17,901 nt of DNA from CAMCYM01 sp964405405 (GTDB lineage: Bacteria; Bacteroidota; Bacteroidia; Flavobacteriales_D; Sanyastnellaceae), in assembly GCA_964405405.1 (NCBI GenBank), contig CAYONT010000040.1, forward strand, positions 1 through 17,901, read 5' to 3'. The notes under the pieces are model-generated. The model was given only the letters and a program-made list of their open reading frames with translations. It had not been told where the DNA came from and made no database searches. The stretch's first letter is position 1. Every line of letters starts with the position of its first letter. This document shows positions 8,702 to 15,431 of this stretch, piece after piece. Both the position numbers and the translations under genes were made by a program.

Positions 8702-10903
8702 ATGAGGAATGAGAACGTAAGCAACAGCGGTTGGGCTGGGGTGCGGAAAATGATTTGGAACCGGGTCGCAGGGGCAGGAATCTGTGTTGTGACGGTTGTG
8801 GGAGGTTGGGGCAGTACCGGATGGGCCCAGGGAACCGGGTCGAAAGGGGTGCAACCGCCCGTTCCGGTGGCACAAGGCCAGAAGCCCCAGCCGGCAAAAG
8901 CGGAGGGCGTGGGACTGAGCAGCACCCCACTTGGCGGCCCCGCTTCGATGGGGGCCCTGGGGCTCGGGGGCAAGGTGCAAGGTCCGGTGGTGCTGCAAGT
9001 GGGGAGCGAGTTGGTGCCCTTGGCTGATTTCCGGCACATCTTCCTGAAAAACAACCGGGAAGAAGTCATCACGGAGGAAGCCCTCGATGCCTACATGGAA
9101 CTCTTCATCAACTTCAAGCTGAAGGTTCAAGAGGCGGAGCGCCGGGGCATGGACACCACCCAGAAGTTCCTGCAGGAACTCGCCGGTTACCGCTCCCAAC
9201 TCGCCCGTCCGTACCTGAACGACCAAACCTTGCAAGAAGCCCTGGTGCGGGAGGCCTTCGACCGCCGCCAATGGGAGGTACGGGCACGCCACATCTTGGT
9301 GAGTTGTGCGGAGAATGCCTCGCCCTCGGATACGCTCAATGCCTGGAAGCGCGCCGAGGCCCTGCGCAAGCGCGTGGCAGCGGGCGAACCCTTTGATGTC
9401 GTGGCCCGGAGCAAGGGCGGCAGCGATGACCCCTCGGCCGAGCAGAATGGAGGCGATTTGGGCTGGTTCACGGCCTTCCAAATGGTCTATCCCTTTGAAA
9501 GTGCTGCGTACAACACGAGCGAAGGCGCGCTCAGCCCCATCGTGCGCACCCGCTTCGGGTACCACGTGTTGCAGGTGACCGGCCGCCGACCCGCCCGCGG
9601 CGAGGTGAAGGTGGCACACATCCTCATCCGCACCCCCGAGCCCAAGGACGCGAACGCCGTGAACCTGTCCCGCGCTCGCATCAACGAAGTGCATCGGCAA
9701 CTGAGCGAGGGCGCCGATTGGCGTCAGATGGCCCAGCAATACAGCGAGGACGCCAGCACCGCCAACAAAGGTGGAGAACTGGCTGCCTTCAGCACGGGCC
9801 GCATGGTCGAAGCATTTGAGGATGCCGCCTTTGCCCTGAATGCAGACGGCGAAATCTCCCAGCCCTTCCGGACCGATTATGGATGGCATATTGTGAAGCG
9901 TTTGGACTACAAACCGTTGCAAACCTTTGAGCAAGCGAGGCGAGAACTCGAGAAGAAGGTGATGCGGGACAGCCGCGCGGACCGGACCCGGGCCTCATTC
10001 ATCGAGCAGCTCAAGCGGGAAAACGGCTTCCAACTCAACACCACGGCACTGGCACCGCTGCAAACCTTGGCCTCGAAGACGGACAGCTGCTTCTTCCCGG
10101 GCCATCCCCTGCCCGCGCTGCGTCCCGCCGACGCCGGCCGGACCTTGGTGACCTTTGCGGGGACCACCCGGACGGTGCAGGATTTTGCGAACTACCTCAA
10201 CAACACCAAGGCCCGCAACGCCGACCTCGGGACGTCTGCAGTCATCGAATCCCAGCTCAAGGCCTGGACCGAAGACATGCTCATCGCCCGCGAAGACAGC
10301 TTATTGGAGCTGAAGCACACCGACTTCCGCCTGCTGATGGAGGAATACCACGACGGCATCTTGCTCTTCGAACTCACGGACCAAGAGGTCTGGAGCCGCG
10401 CGGTGAAGGATTCGGCGGGGCTGGAGGCCTTTTTTGCCGCACACCCCGAGCAATTCTCTTGGGGAGAACGTTTGGACGTGCGGGTCCTCACATGCGCTGC
10501 CGAGGCCGTGAAACCCGTGCGGAAGGCGTTGAAGAAGCGGCAGGACCTCACGGCCCTGCAAGCCACCCTCCAAGCGGCGAATCCGCTCGCTCTGCGCATC
10601 GAGCAGGGTGTCTTTGAGCGGGGAGCGAACCATTGGGTGGACGCGGCTTTTGCCCAGTTGGCGGCTGAGGGTGGGCTGGCCCGGTCGGCCGGCAAGGTCC
10701 TGAGCTTCCCCGGGGGCGAAGGGGTCACCGTGTTGGTCGAAGTCCGCAACTACCTGCCCGTTCAGCCCAAGTCCCTCAGCGAGACCCGCGGGGTGGCCAT
10801 TGCGGCCTACCAGGACCACTTGGAAGCGCAGTGGGTGGCGGCCTTGCGGGCCCAGACGCCCTTCACGGTGTACCGCGATGCGCTGCACTCCATTGCGCAG
10901 TAA
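8702..10903 (+). CDS. Periplasmic peptidyl-prolyl isomerase with two parvulin domains (PpiC/SurA type)
   Basis: This 733-aa protein should assist folding of envelope proteins in the periplasm. The signal region runs to about residue 43 (GWAQ). A Pro/Gly-rich stretch (about 44-95) precedes a SurA_N-like helical part (100-185). Parvulin domain 1 spans about 191-295 (RARHILV, GGDLGWF, FGYHVLQV) and domain 2 about 302-402 (VAHILIR, GGELAAFSTGRMV, YGWHIVKR). The remaining 330 residues are helical with no recognised catalytic motif. The start is uncertain: the ATG at 8702 sits four bases from the promoter box, while the ATG at 8750 (MIWNRVAGAG) gives a cleaner signal peptide and a leader of about 48 bases. 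The next gene overlaps its 3' end by 26 bases, forming an operon of three folding factors. Family assignment is firm; clients are unknown. Confidence 0.9.
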   Translation: MRNENVSNSGWAGVRKMIWNRVAGAGICVVTVVGGWGSTGWAQGTGSKGVQPPVPVAQGQKPQPAKAEGVGLSSTPLGGPASMGALGLGGKVQGPVVLQVGSELVPLADFRHIFLKNNREEVITEEALDAYMELFINFKLKVQEAERRGMDTTQKFLQELAGYRSQLARPYLNDQTLQEALVREAFDRRQWEVRARHILVSCAENASPSDTLNAWKRAEALRKRVAAGEPFDVVARSKGGSDDPSAEQNGGDLGWFTAFQMVYPFESAAYNTSEGALSPIVRTRFGYHVLQVTGRRPARGEVKVAHILIRTPEPKDANAVNLSRARINEVHRQLSEGADWRQMAQQYSEDASTANKGGELAAFSTGRMVEAFEDAAFALNADGEISQPFRTDYGWHIVKRLDYKPLQTFEQARRELEKKVMRDSRADRTRASFIEQLKRENGFQLNTTALAPLQTLASKTDSCFFPGHPLPALRPADAGRTLVTFAGTTRTVQDFANYLNNTKARNADLGTSAVIESQLKAWTEDMLIAREDSLLELKHTDFRLLMEEYHDGILLFELTDQEVWSRAVKDSAGLEAFFAAHPEQFSWGERLDVRVLTCAAEAVKPVRKALKKRQDLTALQATLQAANPLALRIEQGVFERGANHWVDAAFAQLAAEGGLARSAGKVLSFPGGEGVTVLVEVRNYLPVQPKSLSETRGVAIAAYQDHLEAQWVAALRAQTPFTVYRDALHSIAQ

Positions 10904-11819
10904 TTCCTCGGCAAGGCGGGCCGCCACCCGGCTGCGCGCCCTGCTGTGGGTTGGCGTGGGGATCGGACTCGGGGCCTGTGGCTCCGGGGAAACCGGGGGC
11001 GGGGACGATGCCGTGGTGGCCCGGGCGTTTGACAAGACCTTGGGGGTGGCGGATTTGGCCTCGCGCATTCCGGACGACGCCTTGCCCGAGGACAGCATCG
11101 CCATGGCCCAACGGATCATCGACACCTGGATCCGGGAGCAAGTGCTTGTGCACCAGGCGATCAACTCGCTGCCGGAGGACCTGCAGAACTTCGACGCGGA
11201 AATCGAAACGTACCGCAACGCCCTGCTGCTCCACCGCTACGAGGAGCTGTATGTCTCGCAGCGTCTGCAGACTGAGGTGAGCAAGGAGGAGGCGTTTGCG
11301 TTCTATGAACTGCATCCGGAGCTGTTCACCTTGAACGACTATGTGGTTCAGGCTCAGTTCTTTCACTTGCCGCTCGAGGAACCGCTCAAGGACCGGGAGA
11401 TCGCCCAACTGAAGCGCCTGCTGTCCTCCACGGATTCGCAAGATTTGCTCGCGTTGGAGACTTGGTGCCTGGAGCATCAGGCCGTGTTTCACCTGGACCC
11501 GGAGACTTGGTGGTCCCTGGACGACCTGCTTCAAGAGGTTCCCCTGGAGTTGTACCGCCCTGAAAGCCAAATCGCAGACCGCCGCACCATTGAATTTGAG
11601 CAGAACGGCCGACGTTATTTCCTACGTTTCCTCCGGCACAACACCAAGGGGATGCCGGCACCGTTCCCGGCCGTTCGCGACCGGGTCGAAGAGCTGATCC
11701 GGCACCAACGGCGCAACGAAATCCTCTCGACCCTCACCACCGAACTCGTGGAGGGCGCCAAGGAAGACGGGGACGTGGAACAGGAAATGTATCTTCGGGA
11801 CGCAGAAAAGAATCCATGA
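10878..11819 (+). CDS. Lipoprotein related to the SurA/PpiC N-terminal region, putative folding factor
   Basis: I chose the ATG at 10878, which overlaps the previous gene by 26 bases and gives 313 aa with a lipoprotein signal: Arg-rich start, hydrophobic core ALLWVGVGIG and lipobox LGAC (Cys34). Upstream codons give a non-signal, Arg-rich extension. After the Cys come a short linker, a segment on VVARAFDKTLGVADLASRIP and helices typical of a SurA_N/PpiC N-terminal region (IIDTWIREQVLVHQAI). A parvulin-like middle is possible, but the HIL and GG-G-W-F signatures of active parvulins are absent. It lies between two true PPIases and overlaps both, so it probably joins the same outer-membrane biogenesis work, perhaps as a non-catalytic chaperone. 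The specific function is not known. Confidence 0.75.
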   Translation: MRCTPLRSNSSARRAATRLRALLWVGVGIGLGACGSGETGGGDDAVVARAFDKTLGVADLASRIPDDALPEDSIAMAQRIIDTWIREQVLVHQAINSLPEDLQNFDAEIETYRNALLLHRYEELYVSQRLQTEVSKEEAFAFYELHPELFTLNDYVVQAQFFHLPLEEPLKDREIAQLKRLLSSTDSQDLLALETWCLEHQAVFHLDPETWWSLDDLLQEVPLELYRPESQIADRRTIEFEQNGRRYFLRFLRHNTKGMPAPFPAVRDRVEELIRHQRRNEILSTLTTELVEGAKEDGDVEQEMYLRDAEKNP

Positions 11820-13237
11820 ACGCACACAACTCGAACCGGGAAGGGAAGGGCAACCGACGGAAGGCACTGGGGGTGACGTTGTGGATGACGGTGGCCGCCG
11901 CCACGCAGTTCGCCTGGGCCCAGCCCGGCTACCAGGTGCTCGACGGCGTGGTGGCCGTGGTGGGGAACGAGATCATCCTGGAATCCGAAGTCGAGGCCCA
12001 GGCCGCAGTCGCCCGCCAGGAAAGGGGTGGTGCCGCCACCGGTGCCGCTACCCTGCCGGAAAAGTGCGTCGTGCTGGAGGAACTCCTGTTCCAGAAACTG
12101 CTCGTGCACCAGGCCCGGCTCGACAGCGTGGAAGTCGCCGATGCCGAAGTGATGGCGGAGATTGACCGTCGTTTGGCCTACTACGTCCAAATGTTGGGCA
12201 GTGTGGAAGCGTTTGAGCGCCAGTATGGCCAATCCGTGTCCGCGTGGAAGGCTGATTTCCAGGAACCTATCCGCGAGCAAATAATGGCGGGGCGGGTGCA
12301 ACAGGGCATCGATCAGCAGGTCCGGGCGACGCCGGCGGAGGTGCAACGGCTGTACGAGAGCCTTCCCGTGGACAGCCTGCCCCTGATTCCGGAACAGCTG
12401 AGCTACAGTGAGTTGGTCCTGCAACCGGCGATTACCGAGGTCGAGCGTGCGGCAGTGAAGGCCCGGCTGGATTCCATCCGGCTGCAGGTTTCGACGGGGA
12501 AACTGAGTTTTACCCTCGCGGCCATGCGGCACTCTGAGGACCCGGGCTCGAAGTTCAAAGGCGGGTGCTACGAGGGCATCGGCCGGGGCCAGTTCGTCCC
12601 CGAGTTCGAGGCCGCCGCCTTCGACACCCCCATCGGCGACCTCTCGCCCGTCTTCGAAACCGAGTTTGGCTACCACTTCCTGAAGCCCACGGAGCGCCGC
12701 GGCGCCGTCTATTCCGTGTGCCACGTCCTGATGAGCGCGAAGGTGAACCCCGCGGAATTGGAGCGTCTCGCCGGCGAATTGGAGCGAATCGAAGGCCAAA
12801 TCCGTTCCCAACAAACCTCTTTCGACGCGGCGGTCTTGGCCCATTCGACCCGGGAAGCGACCCGAAACCAGCGCGGACAGGTGATCAATCCCCAAGACGG
12901 GTCGCCTCGGTTCCACATCAGCGCGGTGGATCCGAATGTGTTCCTGGTGCTCTCGGAATTGGCCCCCGGCGATGTCAGCGCCCCCGTCCAACTGCTCGAC
13001 GAAAACGAAAACGGTTACTGGGTCATCTTCCGGCTCGACGCCCGTTACCCGGCGCACCGCGCGAACCCCAAGGACGACTTCGCCCTCTTCCAGTCCCAGG
13101 TCGAGGCCACCCTGCGCGAGGAGAAGCTGAGCAAGTGGATGCGCAACCGAATCGCCGAGACACACGTCCGAATCGATGCCCCCTATTCGGGCTGCAGCTT
13201 CGACTACGGCTGGGAAAGCGCCGCTGAGCGGCGCTGA
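11816..13237 (+). CDS. surA: SurA-like periplasmic chaperone / peptidyl-prolyl isomerase
   Basis: The ATG overlaps the preceding stop (ATGA at 11816-11819). The 473-aa protein has a signal peptide ending near WAQPG (residues 34-38), then the SurA N-terminal motif VLDGVVAVVGNEIILESEVE (41-60) and helices to about 180. Parvulin domain 1 lies at about 196-292 (LSYSELVL, FKGGCYEGIGRGQFVPEFE, FGYHFLK) and domain 2 at about 298-410 (VYSVCHVLM, YWVIFRLDARYPAH). SurA carries unfolded outer-membrane proteins through the periplasm to the BAM complex. The natural C-terminus seems to end near CSFDYGW; the last seven residues, ESAAERR, and the stop codon are encoded by a GC palindrome of the interspersed repeat family, so the tail looks rewritten. 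An artificial N gap lies 24 bases after the stop. Confidence 0.9.
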   Translation: MNAHNSNREGKGNRRKALGVTLWMTVAAATQFAWAQPGYQVLDGVVAVVGNEIILESEVEAQAAVARQERGGAATGAATLPEKCVVLEELLFQKLLVHQARLDSVEVADAEVMAEIDRRLAYYVQMLGSVEAFERQYGQSVSAWKADFQEPIREQIMAGRVQQGIDQQVRATPAEVQRLYESLPVDSLPLIPEQLSYSELVLQPAITEVERAAVKARLDSIRLQVSTGKLSFTLAAMRHSEDPGSKFKGGCYEGIGRGQFVPEFEAAAFDTPIGDLSPVFETEFGYHFLKPTERRGAVYSVCHVLMSAKVNPAELERLAGELERIEGQIRSQQTSFDAAVLAHSTREATRNQRGQVINPQDGSPRFHISAVDPNVFLVLSELAPGDVSAPVQLLDENENGYWVIFRLDARYPAHRANPKDDFALFQSQVEATLREEKLSKWMRNRIAETHVRIDAPYSGCSFDYGWESAAERR

Positions 13238-13261
13238 AACAAGCGCAGCTTCGCTGCGCGA
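13207..13261 (+). repeat. 55-bp sequence duplicated across the N gap, copy 1
   Basis: This 55-base segment covers the end of surA and two hairpins, and it is identical to 13362-13416. It includes unique coding bases (Gly-Trp codons), so a true biological repeat starting at exactly the same place is unlikely. It contains stem AGCGCCGC / GCGGCGCT with loop TGA (13217-13235) and stem GCGCAGC / GCTGCGC with loop TTC (13243-13259), joined by the linker GAAACAA. Confidence 0.9.
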
Positions 13262-13361
13262 NNNNNNNNNNNNNNNNNNNNNNNNNNNNNNNNNNNNNNN
13301 NNNNNNNNNNNNNNNNNNNNNNNNNNNNNNNNNNNNNNNNNNNNNNNNNNNNNNNNNNNNN
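13262..13361. other. Assembly gap of 100 N, probably spurious
   Basis: The gap has exactly 100 N and the same 55-base sequence ends just before it and begins just after it. This is what results when two contigs that overlap by an assembly k-mer are scaffolded instead of merged. The true sequence probably runs from 13261 directly to 13417 with no missing bases. Confidence 0.8.
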
Positions 13362-13416
13362 CGGCTGGGAAAGCGCCGCTGAGCGGCGCTGAAACAAGCG
13401 CAGCTTCGCTGCGCGA
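13362..13416 (+). repeat. 55-bp sequence duplicated across the N gap, copy 2
   Basis: This segment is identical to 13207-13261, including the last codons of surA, and is followed by new sequence (AACATGAGATGGGAG). Most likely it is the same physical DNA represented twice. The purine-rich linker GAAACATGAGATG continues the GAAACAA/GAGATG pattern seen near the window end. Confidence 0.85.
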
Positions 13417-13553
13417 AACATGAGATGGGAGATGGTGGGGTCCGGAGAGACCACCTTGGTACCAAAACCCTGGGTCTCGGGTGCTGAATCCCCTGGAACC
13501 CTGCAATGGCAGGCAGCTCGATGGGACGGCCTTTCACCCGAAGGTGCGCGCCC

Positions 13554-13690
13554 CGCGGCGAAGCCTCGGCATCTCTTGTCTCCGCGGCGAAGCCGCGGCA
13601 TCTCCTGTTTCCTGTTTCCGCGGCGCAGCCGCGGTGTTTCCGCGAGGCGAAGCCGATCGCTGTTTCTTGTTTCTAATTTCCCGTTTCTCC
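13554..13690 (-). repeat. Cluster of GC palindromes with pyrimidine 7-bp-period linkers
   Basis: Four GC palindromes alternate with pyrimidine-rich linkers. Perfect ones are CCGCGGC-GAA-GCCGCGG (13582-13598) and CCGCGGC-GCA-GCCGCGG (13618-13634); imperfect ones lie at 13554-13569 and 13641-13660. Linkers read CATCTCTTGTCTC (13570), CATCTC plus two TGTTTC copies at 7-bp spacing (13599-13618), TGTTTC (13635) and a longer T/C run (13661-13690). On the minus strand this is the same pattern as at 17668-17901 on the plus strand: purine linkers with TTC loops. The cluster ends 12 bases before the glycosyltransferase promoter box. Confidence 0.75.
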
Positions 13691-13702
13691 TTCAACGCGG
13701 GC

Positions 13703-13710
13703 TAACTTCG
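13703..13710 (+). promoter_or_regulatory. Candidate -7 box (TAACTTCG) for the glycosyltransferase
   Basis: TAACTTCG differs from TAnnTTTG at one position and lies four bases before the ATG at 13715, the same spacing as the box before the PPIase operon. It would produce a leaderless or nearly leaderless mRNA. No clear -33 element is visible in the T-rich repeat linker upstream. Confidence 0.4.
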
Positions 13711-13714
13711 TCTC

Positions 13715-14608
13715 ATGCTGGATCGGAACCTACCACAACAGCAGGAAGGGCTGTCGGGAACTTGCCGCCGGGTGACGGTGGTCACGGTGGTGTACAACGG
13801 CGTGGCGACGGTGGAGGAGGCGTGTCGGTCGGTGATCGCGCAACGGGCGGGGCTGGCGGATTTGGGGGTGGATTTGGAATACATCGTGGTGGATGGGGGT
13901 TCCCGTGACGGGACGGTGGAGTTGTTGCAGGCGCTGGCCGCCCAGCCAGGGGGCATCGATCGCTGGGTGTCGGAGCCCGACCGCGGGCTGTACGACGCCA
14001 TGAACAAGGGCCTGGCGATGGCCACCGGGGACTTCGTGGGCTTCCTCAACAGCGATGACGTCTATGCCCACAGGGGGGTGCTCGCTGGGGCCGTGGCGCG
14101 GGTGCTGGCGGCCGACGGCGGCCCTGGCGCAGCCGGCACCACCGGGGCCGGAGGGACTGGAAGGGCCGGAGGGGGCGAGGTGGGGGCTTGGTTTGGGGAC
14201 CTCGACTACGTGGATGCGGCGGGGAAGGTGGTGCGGCAGTGGCGCTCCGGCCACTACCGGCACGGCGCCTTCCTCCGCGGCTGGATGCCGCCGCACCCCA
14301 CTTTCTTCGTCCGCCGCGAGCGGGTGGCAGAGCTGGGCGGCGGCTTTCGGCTCACCCTGCGCTCCGCCGCCGACTACGAATTCATGCTCCGAATGCTCCA
14401 CGTGGGCCAGCTCACCCCCATCTATCACCCCGAAACCATGGTGCGCATGCAGGTCGGCGGCATGAGCAACGCCAGCTGGCGCCACCGGCTCCGCGCCCAC
14501 CGCGAAGACTGGCTCGCCTGGTCCCTCAACGGCTTGCGGCCCTACCCTTGGACCTTGGCGATGAAGCCGCTGCGGAAGGTGGGGCAGTTCATGAGCCGGG
14601 CGCGTTGA
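13715..14608 (+). CDS. Family 2 glycosyltransferase (WfgS-like)
   Basis: The 297-aa product transfers a sugar from a nucleotide donor, probably to a lipid-linked saccharide of LPS, O-antigen or exopolysaccharide at the cytoplasmic membrane face. Landmarks: the GT-A start VTVVTVVYNG (20-29), EYIVVDGGSRDGT (55-67), WVSEPDRGLYDAMNKGLAMATGDFVGFLNSDD (84-115) with the metal-binding NSDD at 112-115, and a PHPTFFVRR acceptor-side segment (193-201). The SEPD-G-YDAMNKG motif is typical of the WfgS-like subgroup. Residues 133-154 form a Gly/Ala/Thr-rich insertion (GAAGTTGAGGTG) after the DD motif that I would not expect in the family. It stands alone between repeat-rich intergenic regions, not in a polysaccharide cluster, which suggests insertion into the conserved PPIase-moxR neighbourhood. 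Donor and acceptor are unknown. Confidence 0.9.
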   Translation: MLDRNLPQQQEGLSGTCRRVTVVTVVYNGVATVEEACRSVIAQRAGLADLGVDLEYIVVDGGSRDGTVELLQALAAQPGGIDRWVSEPDRGLYDAMNKGLAMATGDFVGFLNSDDVYAHRGVLAGAVARVLAADGGPGAAGTTGAGGTGRAGGGEVGAWFGDLDYVDAAGKVVRQWRSGHYRHGAFLRGWMPPHPTFFVRRERVAELGGGFRLTLRSAADYEFMLRMLHVGQLTPIYHPETMVRMQVGGMSNASWRHRLRAHREDWLAWSLNGLRPYPWTLAMKPLRKVGQFMSRAR

Positions 14609-14700
14609 GAAGAGAGAAGAGAGAAGCACGCGGGGCGCAAGGCGACCCGGGGGCGGAGCTCGCCCTCCGCGCGCAAGACACAGCCGCCTACCCCACACGG
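14609..14700 (+). repeat. Purine 7-bp-period repeat and GC-rich palindromic segment after the glycosyltransferase
   Basis: Directly after the TGA stop there is GAAGAGA twice then GAAG, a 7-bp direct repeat like the GAAACAA linkers elsewhere in the window. It is followed by GC-rich DNA with an inverted repeat GCGGAG / CTCCGC (about 14651-14668). It looks like a diverged member of the same interspersed family. It could also act as a terminator-like structure, although no T-run follows. Confidence 0.45.
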
Positions 14701-14710
14701 ACCTAAATAC

Positions 14711-14739
14711 TTGGTTTTGCTACATTTCTGCATAGCTTG
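14711..14739 (+). promoter_or_regulatory. Weak promoter candidate for the acidic lipoprotein
   Basis: A TTG at 14711-14713 is followed after 19 bases by TAGCTTG (14733-14739), close to the Bacteroidota TTG-N19-TAnnTTTG layout. TACATTTC at 14721-14728 is an alternative -7 box. This AT-rich stretch separates the repeat segment from the gene and would give a leader of 40-55 bases. Confidence 0.35.
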
Positions 14740-14785
14740 CAAAAACGTACACCGCAAAACCACTCAACCCGAAAAACCACCATCC

Positions 14786-15361
14786 ATGAAGCTGAAAAAC
14801 CATCCCTTCATCCTGCTGAGCGCCGTCGCCATCGTCATTCTCTCAACGGGTTGCCCTTATGAATCCCCGTTGCCCTTGTCCGAACAAGGGGTGAAAGTGC
14901 CGGAAAACATCTTGGGGGTTTGGATTGACTCCTCTGAACTGGACGAGCCAGAAGCACAGCAAACCACCTACACGGTGACCGTTGAATCCGGAAACCAAAT
15001 CGTCATCACCAAGTCAGAAACCGATGATGAGGAAGAGGCGAGCATAACCACCTACCGGGGCCATTTGACCCTGGTGGGAGACGATTACTTTTTGAATGTC
15101 AAGGATTTGGCCTCCGCAGAAATGGGTTGGATCGAAGATGAGGAGGACACCGAAGAAGACACAGAAGTGCAGTACAGCCTCTTCAAGCTGGAAGGTTCCG
15201 GAAAACGGATGCGCGTCCGCAGCGTGACCGCGAACATGGATGAGCCGTTTGCGTCGTCCACAGAACTCTACGGATTTGTGGAGAAATACAAGGATTTGAG
15301 CTTCTTCTACACGAAAGACGATGATCTGGTGCTCATCCACAGTTCTGTTTTCGAAGATTGA
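14786..15361 (+). CDS. Acidic lipoprotein, unknown function
   Basis: I chose the ATG at 14786 because it starts a good lipoprotein signal peptide (MKLKNHPFILLSAVAIVILS, lipobox LSTGC, Cys23); the upstream TTG at 14711 adds an unrelated segment within the promoter region. The mature part of about 168 residues has LGVWIDSSE near its start, then predicted beta-strands (TTYTVTVESGNQIVITK, YRGHLTLVGDDYFLNV, QYSLFKLEGS) broken by acidic stretches (DDEEE, EDEEDTEEDTE). LGVW followed by antiparallel strands recalls lipocalin-like lipoproteins, but I cannot assign a family. Base composition is visibly less GC-rich, with more AAA, GAA and ATT codons, than neighbouring genes. That may mean recent acquisition or only an acidic composition. 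It is monocistronic, between the glycosyltransferase and moxR. Confidence 0.8.
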   Translation: MKLKNHPFILLSAVAIVILSTGCPYESPLPLSEQGVKVPENILGVWIDSSELDEPEAQQTTYTVTVESGNQIVITKSETDDEEEASITTYRGHLTLVGDDYFLNVKDLASAEMGWIEDEEDTEEDTEVQYSLFKLEGSGKRMRVRSVTANMDEPFASSTELYGFVEKYKDLSFFYTKDDDLVLIHSSVFED

Positions 15362-15407
15362 CCCCCAACCCGAGAAAAGAGGAGGTGCGCGGGCGGGCGG
15401 AGCGTTT

Positions 15408-15415
15408 TACCTTTG
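15408..15415 (+). promoter_or_regulatory. Bacteroidota -7 promoter box (TACCTTTG) for moxR-fahA
   Basis: TACCTTTG is the same octamer as in front of guaB and ends 16 bases before the GTG start of moxR. It lies in the 70-base gap after the lipoprotein, so moxR and fahA form their own transcription unit. No -33 TTG is visible in the GC-rich DNA upstream. Confidence 0.65.
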
Positions 15416-15431
15416 AGGAAAACACAGGAAC

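Noticed and set aside
8501..9934. Long minus-strand ORF (477 aa) opposite the first PPIase
   Set aside because: It spans the promoter region and two sense genes and has no domain; the sense frame has two full parvulin domains.
11615..13537. Minus-strand ORF of 640 aa crossing the N gap
   Set aside because: It reads through 100 N and the duplicated 55 bases; it is a product of the gap and of antisense SurA.
13481..13705. Short plus-strand ORFs through the palindromic repeats (Arg/Ser-rich, RRSRG peptides)
   Set aside because: The same peptides appear from the repeats at 17754-17901 on the other strand, so they are translations of the repeat and not genes.
13730..14698. Minus-strand ORF opposite the glycosyltransferase
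   Set aside because: Antisense shadow; the sense frame carries the complete GT2 motif set.
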